Positions 9,271-17,652 of a DNA stretch of 64,000 nucleotides are shown piece after piece. The notes below the pieces were generated by a model. It saw nothing but the letters and a program-made list of their open reading frames with translations. It was not told the DNA's origin and made no database searches. Position 1 is the first letter of the stretch. Each line of letters starts with the position of its first letter. The stretch is from contig NZ_JALLPO010000012.1 in NCBI RefSeq assembly GCF_023276435.1, positions 124,001 to 188,000 of the forward strand, read 5' to 3'. This DNA comes from Sphaerisporangium perillae. GTDB taxonomy: Bacteria > Actinomycetota > Actinomycetes > Streptosporangiales > Streptosporangiaceae. A program made the position numbers and the translations under genes.

Positions 9271-9968
9271 GAAGGAGGGGTGCGCAGGACGTAGCCGACG
9301 CCGCGAAGAGTGTGGATCAACCGGGGGCTGGTGTTGTCGATCTTCCTGCGCAGCACGGACACGTATGACTCGACGATCCCGGCGTCACCGCGGAAGTCGT
9401 AGTCCCACACGTGGTCGAGGATCTGCGCCTTGGACAGCACCCGTCCGGCGTTCGCCATGAAGTAGCGGAGCAGTTTGAACTCCGTGGGCGACAGCGGGAT
9501 GACCGTGCCCCGCCGCCACACCTCGTGGCTCTCCTCGTCCAGCTCGATGTCGGCGAAGGTCATCCGGGGCGGCGGGGCCGTCGGGTCGCCGGCGGTGCGG
9601 CGCAGCACCGCGCGGATGCGCGCGATCACCTCTTCGAGGCTGAACGGCTTGGTCACGTAGTCGTCCCCGCCGAGGGTGAGCCCTCTGATCTTGTCCTCGG
9701 TGGCGTCCCTGGCCGTGAGGAAGACCACCGGGGTGTGGGTCCCCCCGCCCCGCAGGCGCCGTACCACGTCGAACCCGTCCATGTCGGGCAGCATGACGTC
9801 GAGGACGATGAGATCCGGACGGCGGCGCTGCGCCGCCTCCACCGCGTCGGCTCCGCTCGCGGCCGGAGTCACCGTGAATCCGGCGAACCGCAGGCTGGCG
9901 GCCAGCAACTCAAGGATGTTCGGATCGTCCTCGACGACCAGCAGTCGGGCTTCAGGCGAATCGGTCAC
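9267..9968 (-). CDS. OmpR-family response regulator
   Basis: 233 aa from GTG 9968. The receiver has E13/D14/D15, phospho-acceptor D57 (LIVLDVMLPDMDG) and K in VTKPFS. The winged helix contains LSPTEFKLLRYFMANAGRV and SYVSVLRRKID, ending in RGVGYVLR. It is first in a two-gene operon with the kinase at 7657-9270 and lies close to the 5'-AT-rich start region shared with the hydroxyglutarate oxidase, whose stop is 24 bp upstream. Target genes are not evident; the orphan ATPase at 6983 is convergent rather than co-transcribed. Confidence 0.92.
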   Translation of the reverse strand: MTDSPEARLLVVEDDPNILELLAASLRFAGFTVTPAASGADAVEAAQRRRPDLIVLDVMLPDMDGFDVVRRLRGGGTHTPVVFLTARDATEDKIRGLTLGGDDYVTKPFSLEEVIARIRAVLRRTAGDPTAPPPRMTFADIELDEESHEVWRRGTVIPLSPTEFKLLRYFMANAGRVLSKAQILDHVWDYDFRGDAGIVESYVSVLRRKIDNTSPRLIHTLRGVGYVLRTPPS

Positions 9969-9991
9969 GTACCTATAGTGGCCTCTTCATC

Positions 9992-11176
9992 TTAAGCCAG
10001 GATGAAAGAAACGACGTGCCGGGCGATCGCCATGCTGGAAGTGGCGGCGGGGGAAGGGGCGTTGCGCACGAGGATCACCCGGCCGTGGACGTCCACGACG
10101 AAGTCGTCGACCAGGCTCCCGTCCCGGCCGACGGCCTGAGCCCGCACTCCCCCGGAGGTCCGCACGAGGTCCTGCGCCGCCAGGCTCGGCACGTAGCGGC
10201 GGGCGGCCTTGAGGAAGGCGCTCTTGGCGAGCGAGCCGTAGACCTCGGCGATGCCGGTCCTCCAGTGCGCGGCGGCCATCCGGCGGGTTCCGGGCCAGGT
10301 GAGAATGTCGCGCAGGTCGCGCAACGAGACCTGGCCCCAGGAATAGCCCTCGAGCGCGAGCGCGAGCACGGCGTTCGGCCCGACGAGCACCTCGCCGTCG
10401 ATGCGGCGGGTCAGGTGCACGCCGAGGAAGGGGTAGCGGGGGTCGGGCACCGGGTAGAGGAGCCCGCGGACGAGATCCTTCGCGGCCCCGGCCAGCTTGT
10501 AGTACTCGCCGCGGAAGGGGACGATGCGCACATCTCCGGCGCGCCCGCTCATCGCGGCGACGGCGTCGGAGCCGAGGCCCGCGCAGGACACCAGCCGGTC
10601 GAAGGCCAGCCGGGTCCGCCCCGCCAGCACCTCCACGCCGCTCGCGGTCTCGCGCATCGCGCGCACGGGATGCCCGAGGCGTACGGAGCCGCCGGACTCG
10701 GTGACGTCCAGGGCCAGGCGGCGCGCGACGGCGGGGAAGTCGACGATCGCCGTGTGCGGGGAATGAACGGCGCCGACGCCGACGGCGTGCGGCTCGATCT
10801 CGCGCAACCCCAGGGCGTCCAGCTCGGCGATGCCCGGCACGCCGTTCTCCTTGGCCCGGGCGGCGATGCGCCGGAGCCCGGCGCGCTCCGCCGCCGTGGA
10901 GGCGATGACGAGCTTGCCCACCTCTTCGTACGGAATGTGATGTTCCGCGCAGTACTCCCGCAGGAGCGCGACGCCGTCGCGGCAGAGCTTGGCCTTGAGC
11001 GAGCCGGGCGTGTAGTAGATGCCCGCGTGGACGACTCCGCTATTGTGGCCGGTCTGGTGAGCGGCGACGCGGTCCTCCTTGTCCAGGACGGTGACCGTGG
11101 CACCGCGCGCGGCCAGCTCGCGGGCCACCGCCAATCCCACGATGCCCGCGCCGACGACCCCGATTCGCTGACTCAC
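9992..11176 (-). CDS. lhgO: L-2-hydroxyglutarate oxidase
   Basis: 394 aa from GTG 11176. The N-terminal FAD-binding Rossmann motif is GVVGAGIVGLAVARELAARG, followed by the family hallmark HQTGHNSGVVHAGIYYTPGS. The central and C-terminal parts (RIVPFRGEYYKLAG, YPFLGVHLTRRIDGEV, GGVRAQAVG, VRNAPSPAATSSMAIA) match LhgO/L2HGDH across their length. It oxidises L-2-hydroxyglutarate to 2-oxoglutarate, a metabolite-repair reaction, passing electrons to an acceptor such as quinone. It stands alone on the minus strand. Confidence 0.9.
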   Translation of the reverse strand: MSQRIGVVGAGIVGLAVARELAARGATVTVLDKEDRVAAHQTGHNSGVVHAGIYYTPGSLKAKLCRDGVALLREYCAEHHIPYEEVGKLVIASTAAERAGLRRIAARAKENGVPGIAELDALGLREIEPHAVGVGAVHSPHTAIVDFPAVARRLALDVTESGGSVRLGHPVRAMRETASGVEVLAGRTRLAFDRLVSCAGLGSDAVAAMSGRAGDVRIVPFRGEYYKLAGAAKDLVRGLLYPVPDPRYPFLGVHLTRRIDGEVLVGPNAVLALALEGYSWGQVSLRDLRDILTWPGTRRMAAAHWRTGIAEVYGSLAKSAFLKAARRYVPSLAAQDLVRTSGGVRAQAVGRDGSLVDDFVVDVHGRVILVRNAPSPAATSSMAIARHVVSFILA

Positions 11177-11324
11177 AGGGCGATATCTTCCTCGGTTTGC
11201 CTAGAGCGCGCCACACTGGCCGGCATCAGACCCGGCATGTCCAAGCTAGCGCTTGGAGCAAACTTGGCGAAAGAGGCATAACGGCCATACCTATATCGAA
11301 CAGACATTCGATACACTTCCTGAC

Positions 11325-11816
11325 GTGTACCTTCCGCCCGGGTGGCCGTCCGAGGTCCGCCCGCCGGGGAGCCCCGACTGGGAGGCCTCGGCGGTCGCCT
11401 GGCTGCTCGACGCGGTCCCGCCCGACTACCGGGCCTACGGCGTGCTCCGGCGTCATCCCCTCGCCCTGGCGCGCCTGGCCCGCCACCACGTCAACGCAAC
11501 CGTGGAGGCCGCCCGCGCCGGTTACCGGGGCGCGGCCGTCGAGCTGAAGGAGCACCTGCCGCCGCACGCCGTCCAAGCGGTCCTCGAGGCCTACCGCAAG
11601 GAGGGGCCGAAGCTGGTGCGGCTCGCCGCCTCCATCGAACTGGTCGAGCACGCCCTCCGCGGCGAGCCCTTCGTCCCCCGCATCGACCCCGCCAATCCCC
11701 GCATGGGCACCTCCGGTCCACGCGTGGGCCCGGCCTCCGGCCTCCGCGCCCCCGGGCCGCGCGACGACGCCTCGGGCCGCGTGGACACCTCGGGACAAAG
11801 AAGATCGCCCAGGTAA
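11325..11816 (+). CDS. Conserved-looking protein of unknown function
   Basis: 163 aa if it starts at GTG 11325 (VYLPPGWPSEVRPPGSPDWE); the frame is open back to 11253 but upstream residues look non-coding. The first ~110 residues are compact with a helical pattern (WLLDAVPPDYRAYGVLRRHP, then HHVNATVEAARAGYRGAAVE and HAVQAVLEAYRKEGPKLVRL). The last ~45 are Pro/Gly/Arg-rich and probably disordered. GC3 pattern and length support a real gene. I do not recognise the family. It is oriented away from lhgO and 160 bp upstream of a secreted protein. Confidence 0.6.
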   Translation: MYLPPGWPSEVRPPGSPDWEASAVAWLLDAVPPDYRAYGVLRRHPLALARLARHHVNATVEAARAGYRGAAVELKEHLPPHAVQAVLEAYRKEGPKLVRLAASIELVEHALRGEPFVPRIDPANPRMGTSGPRVGPASGLRAPGPRDDASGRVDTSGQRRSPR

Positions 11817-11977
11817 AACCCTGGAACGAGACGGCCCAAGAGTCTTCCCCTCCCTACGGTTCCGCGTTACCGCGGGGCATACCTCGACAGGCACGCCAGC
11901 ATGATCCGCACTGATGTTCTGGCGTGCCTCTCCCAGCCCCGAACTCCAGGGGCAGTCATACGATCGAGGGGTAGTTC

Positions 11978-12871
11978 ATGAATTCAGCCCATGCTCTGGC
12001 GTCCCTGCCTCAGCGTGTCCTCCTTCTCGGCGCCACCGCGTCGCTCCTGACGGTCCCCGTCATGGGGGTCTCTTCCGCATCGGCTCAGTCGTCCCCATCC
12101 CCGCACTCGGCGCTTCCGGCCTCCCCGTCCGCACCTCCCGCCTGCGTGCTCGGCAACGGAGGCTTCGAGGAGCCTTCCGACCTGCGCGGCGCCGGCAACA
12201 TGAGAACCGACATCCCCAACTGGCACACCACCTCGGCCGACCGGGTCATCGAGCTGTGGGGCCCGGGCAACGCGCCCGGCACCGGCGTCGAGGTCGCCGC
12301 GGACTCGGGCAGCGTGTTCGCCGAGATGAACGGCACGCAGGCGTCCACCCTGTACCAGGACATCACGACCCACCCCAAGACGGTCCTGGTATGGCGGCTG
12401 GCGCATCGCGCGCGGAGCACGAGCCCCGACAACAAGGACGTCATCCGCGTGAAGATCGGCGCACCGGGGGGTGAGACGGTCCAGATCCCGCTGGGCCAGA
12501 CCACTTCCGACATCGCGGACGGCGGCACCGGCTGGGGCCACTACACCGGCATCTACCGCGTCCCGAAGGGACAGAAGGTCACGCGGTTCTCCGTCGAAGC
12601 GGTGTCCTCCGCCGCGGGCGTGCCGAGCTACGGCAACTTCCTCGACTCGGTGGAGGTGACCTGCAGCCCGCCGTGCCCGAAGGCGAAGTTCCCGCACCGG
12701 TCTTCCTGCGACGAGCTCGGGCTCCCTCGGTTCCACTCTCGCCTGACACCGCCGGCGCACCTGACGCCGCAGGCGCACCTGACGCCGCCGGCGCACCCAG
12801 CGTCGCCGGCCCACACGAACACGCCCATCGGCACCGCGACCGACGCCCTCCTCCCGCGCCCCGCACAATGA
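11978..12871 (+). CDS. Secreted protein with NGGFE-type beta-sandwich domain
   Basis: 297 aa from ATG 11978, preceded by GAGGGG. A Sec signal peptide (ALASLPQRVLLLGATASLLT... cleavage near ASAQS) leads into a domain at about residues 50-230. That domain begins ACVLGNGGFEEP and shows DIPNWHTT, IELWG, FAEMNGTQ, LYQDI, VEAVSS and NFLDSVEVTC, the pattern of DUF642/PEP-CTERM-like galactose-binding beta-sandwiches. The C-terminal ~60 residues contain repeats of LTP(P/Q)AHLTP and are probably an extracellular linker. No anchor is visible. A role in binding wall or matrix carbohydrate is only an inference. Confidence 0.75.
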   Translation: MNSAHALASLPQRVLLLGATASLLTVPVMGVSSASAQSSPSPHSALPASPSAPPACVLGNGGFEEPSDLRGAGNMRTDIPNWHTTSADRVIELWGPGNAPGTGVEVAADSGSVFAEMNGTQASTLYQDITTHPKTVLVWRLAHRARSTSPDNKDVIRVKIGAPGGETVQIPLGQTTSDIADGGTGWGHYTGIYRVPKGQKVTRFSVEAVSSAAGVPSYGNFLDSVEVTCSPPCPKAKFPHRSSCDELGLPRFHSRLTPPAHLTPQAHLTPPAHPASPAHTNTPIGTATDALLPRPAQ

Positions 12872-12930
12872 CCGGGCGCTGAGGGACCTGATGATCGGGT
12901 GCCTTCCGGGACCGCGTGCACCGGCCCCGG

Positions 12931-13025
12931 CGGGCACCCGTACCGGTGAACGTGACGAGGCCGCCCAGGCACCCCCGTACCGATGAAGGTGACGAGGGCG
13001 GCCGGGCACATCGGTACCGGCGACC
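12931..13025. repeat. Intergenic minisatellite, 37-bp period, about 2.6 copies
   Basis: The core (GTACCGRTGAASGTGACGAGG) starts at 12940 and 12977, and its truncated third copy (GGTACCGGCGACC) at 13014, each 37 bp apart. The array fills most of the 166-bp space between two convergent genes. Confidence 0.75.
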
Positions 13026-13037
13026 GGCCCGGCCAGG

Positions 13038-14147
13038 TCAGGCGGCGCGGCGCGCGATGAAGGCGATGATGCCGGTGGCGCCGAGGGCGACCCCGAGCCA
13101 CAACGCGATGAGGCCGGCGGGCACCCCGCCGTCACCGTCCCCGTCGCGGGCCGCCGCGTGCGAGGCGGCGGCGTCGGGGACCACGCCGACCCGGGACGGC
13201 GTGACGCTCGCCCGCGGCAGGGCACTCGTGGTCTTTCCCGCCGCGGCCGAGGCCGGGAGCGGCACCAGGTACACCGGGCTGTTCGCCCCCTCGGTGCCGG
13301 TCAGCAGCGATCTGCCGTCCCTGGTGTAGGTGATCGATTCGGCCTGCTGCAGCGAAGGCATGGACACCCTGCCGGTCAGCTCGCCCGGCGCCCGGTAGAG
13401 CGACGCGGAGAAATAGGTGCGGATCACGAAGCCGGACCCGTCGGGAGCGTAGGCGGCGTCCGTCGCCATGATGGGCGCTGGGCCGACCCGGCGCAGGATG
13501 TTCACCTTGTCGGTGCTCAGCCGGGCCGGGGCGGCGTAGATCGAGCCCGCGAACTCCTTGCTCACGACGTACAGCCGCCCGGTCTTGGGGTGGACCATGA
13601 TGCCCTCGGCGTTGCGGTTCCCGTCCTTGTACCGGAAGCGGTAGCGGGTCGCCGGCAGCGTGGCGTCGCGCATCACCTTGGGCTCGGCCACCTTGTAGAT
13701 CGAGTAGTCGGGCCAGCCGCCGTTGAGGTTGTCCCCGATGTCCGCGAACCACAGGAAGCTCTGCCCGGTCGCCGGGTCCACCGAGGCGGCCATGGCCTCC
13801 CAGTCGCGGGCGACGGCGCCGGCGACCGTGAACGTCGCCAGCGTGCGGCCGTCGGGGCCGACGGCGTAGAACTGGGGCCCCGCGCCGCTGTCGTTGTGGG
13901 TGTACACGACGTCCTTGTGCGTGGGTGACACGGCGAGGCCGCTCGACTCGCCGATCCGCGGGTCCTTGAACCGGAAGAGCAGCCGCTCCTTGCCCTCGCC
14001 GCGCGGCTTGCCCGCGTTGTACGGCCCGGCCGTGGCCCGTGCGGCGGCGTCCGGCGCCGCCGAGGCGGACGCCGCGACGGGGCAGGCCACCACCAGCCCG
14101 AACGCGGCAAGGACTCGTACCGCAACGACCACCCGTGTGCTCCCCAT
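13038..14147 (-). CDS. Exported beta-propeller-like protein with C-terminal anchor
   Basis: 369 aa from ATG 14147. A signal peptide (VVVAVRVLAAFGLVVACPVAASASA) precedes a propeller-like region with SSGLAVSPTHKDVVYTHNDS, DWEAMA, FLWFADIGDNL, NAEGIMVHPKTGRLYVVSKE and AESITYTRDGRSLLTGTEG. These resemble the phytase-like/SdiA-regulated esterase families. A Ser/Ala/Asp-rich spacer and a final transmembrane helix (GLIALWLGVALGATGIIAFI) followed by ARRAA end the protein, suggesting a surface anchor without an LPXTG motif. Catalysis is not predicted with confidence. Confidence 0.75.
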   Translation of the reverse strand: MGSTRVVVAVRVLAAFGLVVACPVAASASAAPDAAARATAGPYNAGKPRGEGKERLLFRFKDPRIGESSGLAVSPTHKDVVYTHNDSGAGPQFYAVGPDGRTLATFTVAGAVARDWEAMAASVDPATGQSFLWFADIGDNLNGGWPDYSIYKVAEPKVMRDATLPATRYRFRYKDGNRNAEGIMVHPKTGRLYVVSKEFAGSIYAAPARLSTDKVNILRRVGPAPIMATDAAYAPDGSGFVIRTYFSASLYRAPGELTGRVSMPSLQQAESITYTRDGRSLLTGTEGANSPVYLVPLPASAAAGKTTSALPRASVTPSRVGVVPDAAASHAAARDGDGDGGVPAGLIALWLGVALGATGIIAFIARRAA

Positions 14148-14284
14148 CCGCTCATCATGCCCCGCGCCTCTGGTTGCCGCGCCGGAGCCGCCGCCCGGAT
14201 CCAGGGATGGAGTTGGGATAGGTCTGGTCGAGACACCGTCTTGGCCCGGGCCCTCGCGCGAGGGCGGGACGGGACCGGACTGGG

Positions 14285-14300
14285 CTGGAGTGCACTCCAG
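14285..14300 (+). promoter_or_regulatory. MerR-type operator palindrome upstream of aldo/keto reductase
   Basis: CTGGAGTGCACTCCAG is a perfect 16-bp palindrome ending 17 bp before ATG 14318, with a TTTAGT -10-like hexamer at 14304-14309 just downstream. GAGTGCACTC-type palindromes inside a long spacer are a hallmark of MerR-family activators. No merR gene is in the window. The closeness of the -10 to the ATG implies a leaderless or nearly leaderless mRNA. Confidence 0.6.
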
Positions 14301-14317
14301 GTGTTTAGTGTGGGCCT

Positions 14318-15289
14318 ATGGAATATGCACACCTTGGACGCGCCGGTCTGTCCGTCAGCCGTCTCTGCCTCGGCACCATGAACTTCGGCCCCGAGACCTC
14401 CGAAGAGGACTCGTTCGCCATCATGGACCGGGCCCACGAGCTGGGGATCAACTTCTTCGACTCGGCGAACGTCTACGGCTGGAAGAAGGGCGAGGGAGTA
14501 ACCGAGAAGATCATCGGGCGGTGGTTCGCCAAGGGCGGCGGCCGGCGGGAGAAGACCGTCATCGCCACCAAGCTGAACGGCTCGATGGGCGACTGGCCGA
14601 ACGAGAGCAAGCTGTCCGCCCTGAACATCCGGCGGGCCTGTGACGCCTCGCTCAAGCGGCTGCAGACCGACTACATCGACCTCTACCAGATGCACCACGT
14701 CGACCGGGACACCCCGATCGACGAGATCTGGGAGGCCATGGAGGTCCTGCGCCAGCAGGGGAAGATCATCTACGTGGGGTCGTCCAACTTCGCGGGATGG
14801 CACATCACCAAGGCGCAGGAGGCGGCCAAGCAGCGCCACTTCAACGGCCTGGTGTCCGAGCAGTCGCACTACAACCTGCTCACCCGGACCGTGGAGCTGG
14901 AGGTGCTCCCCGCGTGCGAGGAGTACGGCCTCGGGGTGATCCCGTGGAGCCCGCTCGCCGGCGGCCTGCTCGGCGGCATCCTCCGCAAGATCGACAAGGG
15001 CCGTTCCGCGGCCGAGCACGTGCTCGCCTCGCTCGAGAAGCACCGCGACCAGATCGAGCGGTACGAGGCGTTCTGCGACGAGCTGGGCGAGCAGCCGGCC
15101 GACGTGGCGCTGGCCTGGCTCCTCGTGCAGACGGCCGTGACCGGCCCGATCATCGGCCCTCGCACGGTCGAGCAGCTCGAGGGCAGCCTCCGCGCGCTGG
15201 AGATCAAGCTGGACGACAAGGCGCTCACCACTCTCGACGAGATCTTCCCCGGCCCCGGCGGCACCGCCCCCGAGGCGTACGCCTGGTAG
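14318..15289 (+). CDS. Aldo/keto reductase
   Basis: 323 aa. The catalytic tetrad is visible: D48 and Y53 (FFDSANVYG), K85 (VIATKLNG) and H126 (YQMHHVD). The NADPH-binding tail reads VTGPIIGPRTVEQLEGSL. The TIM-barrel pattern and length suit the AKR11/12-like YajO/YhdN-like group; the substrate is unknown. A MerR-type palindrome lies directly upstream, pointing to induction by a small molecule or redox stress. It is monocistronic, followed by a strong hairpin at 15372-15401. Confidence 0.92.
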   Translation: MEYAHLGRAGLSVSRLCLGTMNFGPETSEEDSFAIMDRAHELGINFFDSANVYGWKKGEGVTEKIIGRWFAKGGGRREKTVIATKLNGSMGDWPNESKLSALNIRRACDASLKRLQTDYIDLYQMHHVDRDTPIDEIWEAMEVLRQQGKIIYVGSSNFAGWHITKAQEAAKQRHFNGLVSEQSHYNLLTRTVELEVLPACEEYGLGVIPWSPLAGGLLGGILRKIDKGRSAAEHVLASLEKHRDQIERYEAFCDELGEQPADVALAWLLVQTAVTGPIIGPRTVEQLEGSLRALEIKLDDKALTTLDEIFPGPGGTAPEAYAW

Positions 15290-15371
15290 GCCACGACCCG
15301 CATCGCACGGGCGCCCGCCTCTTGCGGGCGCACCGTCGAAGACCAGGGCACCCGCCATCGGAGTCCCGCGA

Positions 15372-15401
15372 GAAGCCCCCGGCGACCCCGCCGGGGGCTT
15401 C
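15372..15401 (+). terminator. Rho-independent-like terminator
   Basis: GAAGCCCCCGGC pairs perfectly with GCCGGGGGCTTC around a 6-base loop, 82 bp after the aldo/keto reductase stop, followed by TTCG. The 12-bp stem could also serve the convergent minus-strand transcripts. Confidence 0.8.
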
Positions 15402-15491
15402 TTCGATCCTGGTGGACACGTCTCGCATACATCGGCGGGTCAGAGCGGTGACACCGGCCGGTATGGCAAGGGACCGCGCCTCGGAAACGGG

Positions 15492-15575
15492 CTAGGAGAG
15501 CAGCGCGCCGAGCACGATGATGATCACTAGCACCGCGAGCACGGTGGGCAGCAGCCAGCGACGGGGACGGTCCAC
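15492..15575 (-). CDS. Possible 27-residue single-span membrane peptide
   Basis: GTG 15575 to TAG 15492 encodes a positively charged start (VDRPRRWLLP) and a hydrophobic helix (TVLAVLVIIIVLGALLS). It begins 10 bp after the stop of thpR on the same strand, so it could be co-transcribed. The Shine-Dalgarno (AGGCTCC) is weak and I know of no family, so this is a plausible small protein rather than a certain one. Confidence 0.4.
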   Translation of the reverse strand: MDRPRRWLLPTVLAVLVIIIVLGALLS

Positions 15576-15585
15576 GTTGTGGAGC

Positions 15586-16149
15586 CTAGTCGCGTCCGGC
15601 CAGTGGCCATGCCCCGAGAGCCTCGTAACGCACCGACGCCCCGAGATGGCTGCGCATCAGGTGGACGGCGTCCGCGCGCCAGGGCGTTCCGGAGAAGGAG
15701 CCCAGCGCCTCGACCAGGGGCCGCGCGTCAAGGCCCGTACGCGAGCGGGCCCGGGCCAGGGTCAGGTGCGGGTGGAAGGGCTTGGTGTCGCTGTGGACGG
15801 CGCCGGCGCGCCGGGCGCCCGCGGCCAGCGAGGCGGCCAGGCGGGCCAGGCCGGAGCCGCCGCCCCGCAGGCCGAGCCATACGACCTTCGCCCGCGCCGC
15901 CGAGGAGAAAGCGCCTGCCGGCCCGAACGACAGCGTCATCGCGGGGTAGCGGCTCGCCGCCCGGGCCAGCCTTACCTCCAGCGCGGGGAGCACGTCCTCG
16001 TCGACCTCGCCGAGGAAGGCCATCGTGACGTGCCAGAGCTGCGGCGCCACCCACCGCAGCTCCGGCCACCCGTCCCGGTGGGGCTCGACGGCTTCCGCCA
16101 CCTCAGTGAGCGCCTCGGGGGGCGGCGACAACGCCACGAACAGCCGCAC
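15586..16149 (-). CDS. thpR: RNA 2',3'-cyclic phosphodiesterase (2'-5' RNA ligase family)
   Basis: 187 aa. The two HxT motifs of the 2H phosphoesterase fold are present: H40-V-T42 (LWHVTMAFLGE) and H128-L-T130 (FHPHLTLARAR), with MRLFVALSPPPE at the start as in ThpR. It hydrolyses 2',3'-cyclic phosphates at RNA ends. The start lies 47 nt inside the end of the upstream MFS gene, in another frame, so translation is probably coupled. Family assignment is firm; the cellular substrate is not known. Confidence 0.92.
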   Translation of the reverse strand: MRLFVALSPPPEALTEVAEAVEPHRDGWPELRWVAPQLWHVTMAFLGEVDEDVLPALEVRLARAASRYPAMTLSFGPAGAFSSAARAKVVWLGLRGGGSGLARLAASLAAGARRAGAVHSDTKPFHPHLTLARARSRTGLDARPLVEALGSFSGTPWRADAVHLMRSHLGASVRYEALGAWPLAGRD

Positions 16150-17428
16150 CGCGCGTCCTTCCCTCGGCGAACCGGGTGAGCAGGATCGCCAGACTGACGC
16201 CCACCAGGCACATCACTCCGCAGATCACCACTCCGAGGCGGGGACCGGCGAGCTCGCCGACCCAGCCGATCAACGGCGCACCGATGGGAGCGCCGCCGGT
16301 GAACACCAGGACATAGATTCCCATGACACGGCCCCGCATCTCCGGTGAGGCCGCGAGCTGGACGGAGGAGTTCGCGGCGGTGTTCGTCGTGATCATCGCC
16401 ATCCCGGCCGGGATCAGCAGGAGCAGGAAGACCGGATAGGCCGGCGCGAAACCGGCGGCGATCTGCGCGACGCCGAAGCAGACAGCGCCGCCGACCAGCA
16501 GGCGGCGGCTCGGCCGTGCCCGCCGCGCGGCCAGCAGTGCCCCGCCGAGGGCTCCCACCGCGAACACGCTGGACGCGACGCCGAACGACGACGCGCTCTG
16601 GCCGAACACCTGCTTGGCCATCAGCGCGATGCTCATCGAGAAGCTGGTCGCGAACATCGCGACGAACGCCACGAGCAGGATCGGCATCAGCAGCTCAGGC
16701 CGCTGCCACACATACCGGACCCCCTCGCGCAGCTGCCCCTTGGCCCTCGGGATCGGCTCGGGCGTGCGCAGTTCGGACCCGCGCATGAGGAACAGCCCGC
16801 CGATCACGGCCGCGAACGACAGCGCGTTCAGCAGGAAGATCGGTCCGGTGCCGCCCAGCGCGTAGATCAGCAGTCCGGCGACGGCGGGGCCGACGACCCG
16901 GGCGAGGTTGAAGGTGGAGCTGTTCAGCGCGATCGCGTTGGACAGGTCGGCGCGGCCGACCATCTCCACGACGAACGACTGCCGCGTGGGCACCTCGACG
17001 CAGGAGACCGTTCCGAGCGCGAACGCCATCACGTACACATGCCAGGTCTGAGCCTGTCCGGTGATCGTCAGCAGGCCCATGGTGAGCGCCAGCATCCCCA
17101 TCAGGGACTGGGCGGCCATCAGCAGCGGGCGCTTCGGGTAGCGGTCGGCGAGCATGCCGCCCCACAGGCCGAACAGGACCACCGGCAGGAACTGCAGGGC
17201 GGTCGTGATGCCGAGCGCGGCGGAGCTGCCATGAGTGAGCTCCAGGACCAGCCAGTCCTGGGCGGTGCGCTGCATCCACGTGCCGACGTTCGACACCACG
17301 CTGCCGGAGACGAACAGGCGGTAGTTGTGGTTGCGCAGCGACCGGAACATGCCGCCGGTCGGCCGCCCGACGGTCTCGGCCCCCCGGGTCTCCTCGGCCT
17401 GCACCTCCCGCAGCTCCGAGTCGCGCAC
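16103..17428 (-). CDS. MFS exporter
   Basis: 441 aa from GTG 17428, chosen because GGAGG sits 8 nt upstream; ATG 17350 (MFRSLRNHNYRLF) is the alternative and would give 415 aa. It has about twelve helices. Family motifs include NHNYRLFVSGSVVSNVGTWM, the loop GMLADRYPKR and PTRQSFVVEMVGRADLSNAI, which place it with MFS_3/EntS-like drug or siderophore exporters. It follows a MarR gene by 224 bp on the same strand, so MarR control is likely. The 3' end overlaps thpR by 47 nt. Confidence 0.88.
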   Translation of the reverse strand: MRDSELREVQAEETRGAETVGRPTGGMFRSLRNHNYRLFVSGSVVSNVGTWMQRTAQDWLVLELTHGSSAALGITTALQFLPVVLFGLWGGMLADRYPKRPLLMAAQSLMGMLALTMGLLTITGQAQTWHVYVMAFALGTVSCVEVPTRQSFVVEMVGRADLSNAIALNSSTFNLARVVGPAVAGLLIYALGGTGPIFLLNALSFAAVIGGLFLMRGSELRTPEPIPRAKGQLREGVRYVWQRPELLMPILLVAFVAMFATSFSMSIALMAKQVFGQSASSFGVASSVFAVGALGGALLAARRARPSRRLLVGGAVCFGVAQIAAGFAPAYPVFLLLLIPAGMAMITTNTAANSSVQLAASPEMRGRVMGIYVLVFTGGAPIGAPLIGWVGELAGPRLGVVICGVMCLVGVSLAILLTRFAEGRTRGAAVRGVVAAPRGAH

Positions 17429-17652
17429 GACCAGCGCCTCCGGGGGTTCTGGGGGTTTCGGACGCCGTGCCGGCCACACGCTTGGCGCCCGCAGCACGCG
17501 GGAACGGTTCGCGGCCAGGTCGGCATGCAGGCCTCGCGCCCGGTTCGCGGCCCGCAGGCCCCCCTTCCCGCCCGTGAGGATGCCGTGCCACGAGGCCGGC
17601 GCGCCGGGTTCGAGAGGGTCTGCGGCGTCGTCGTCCACAGCCTGTGGACGAC

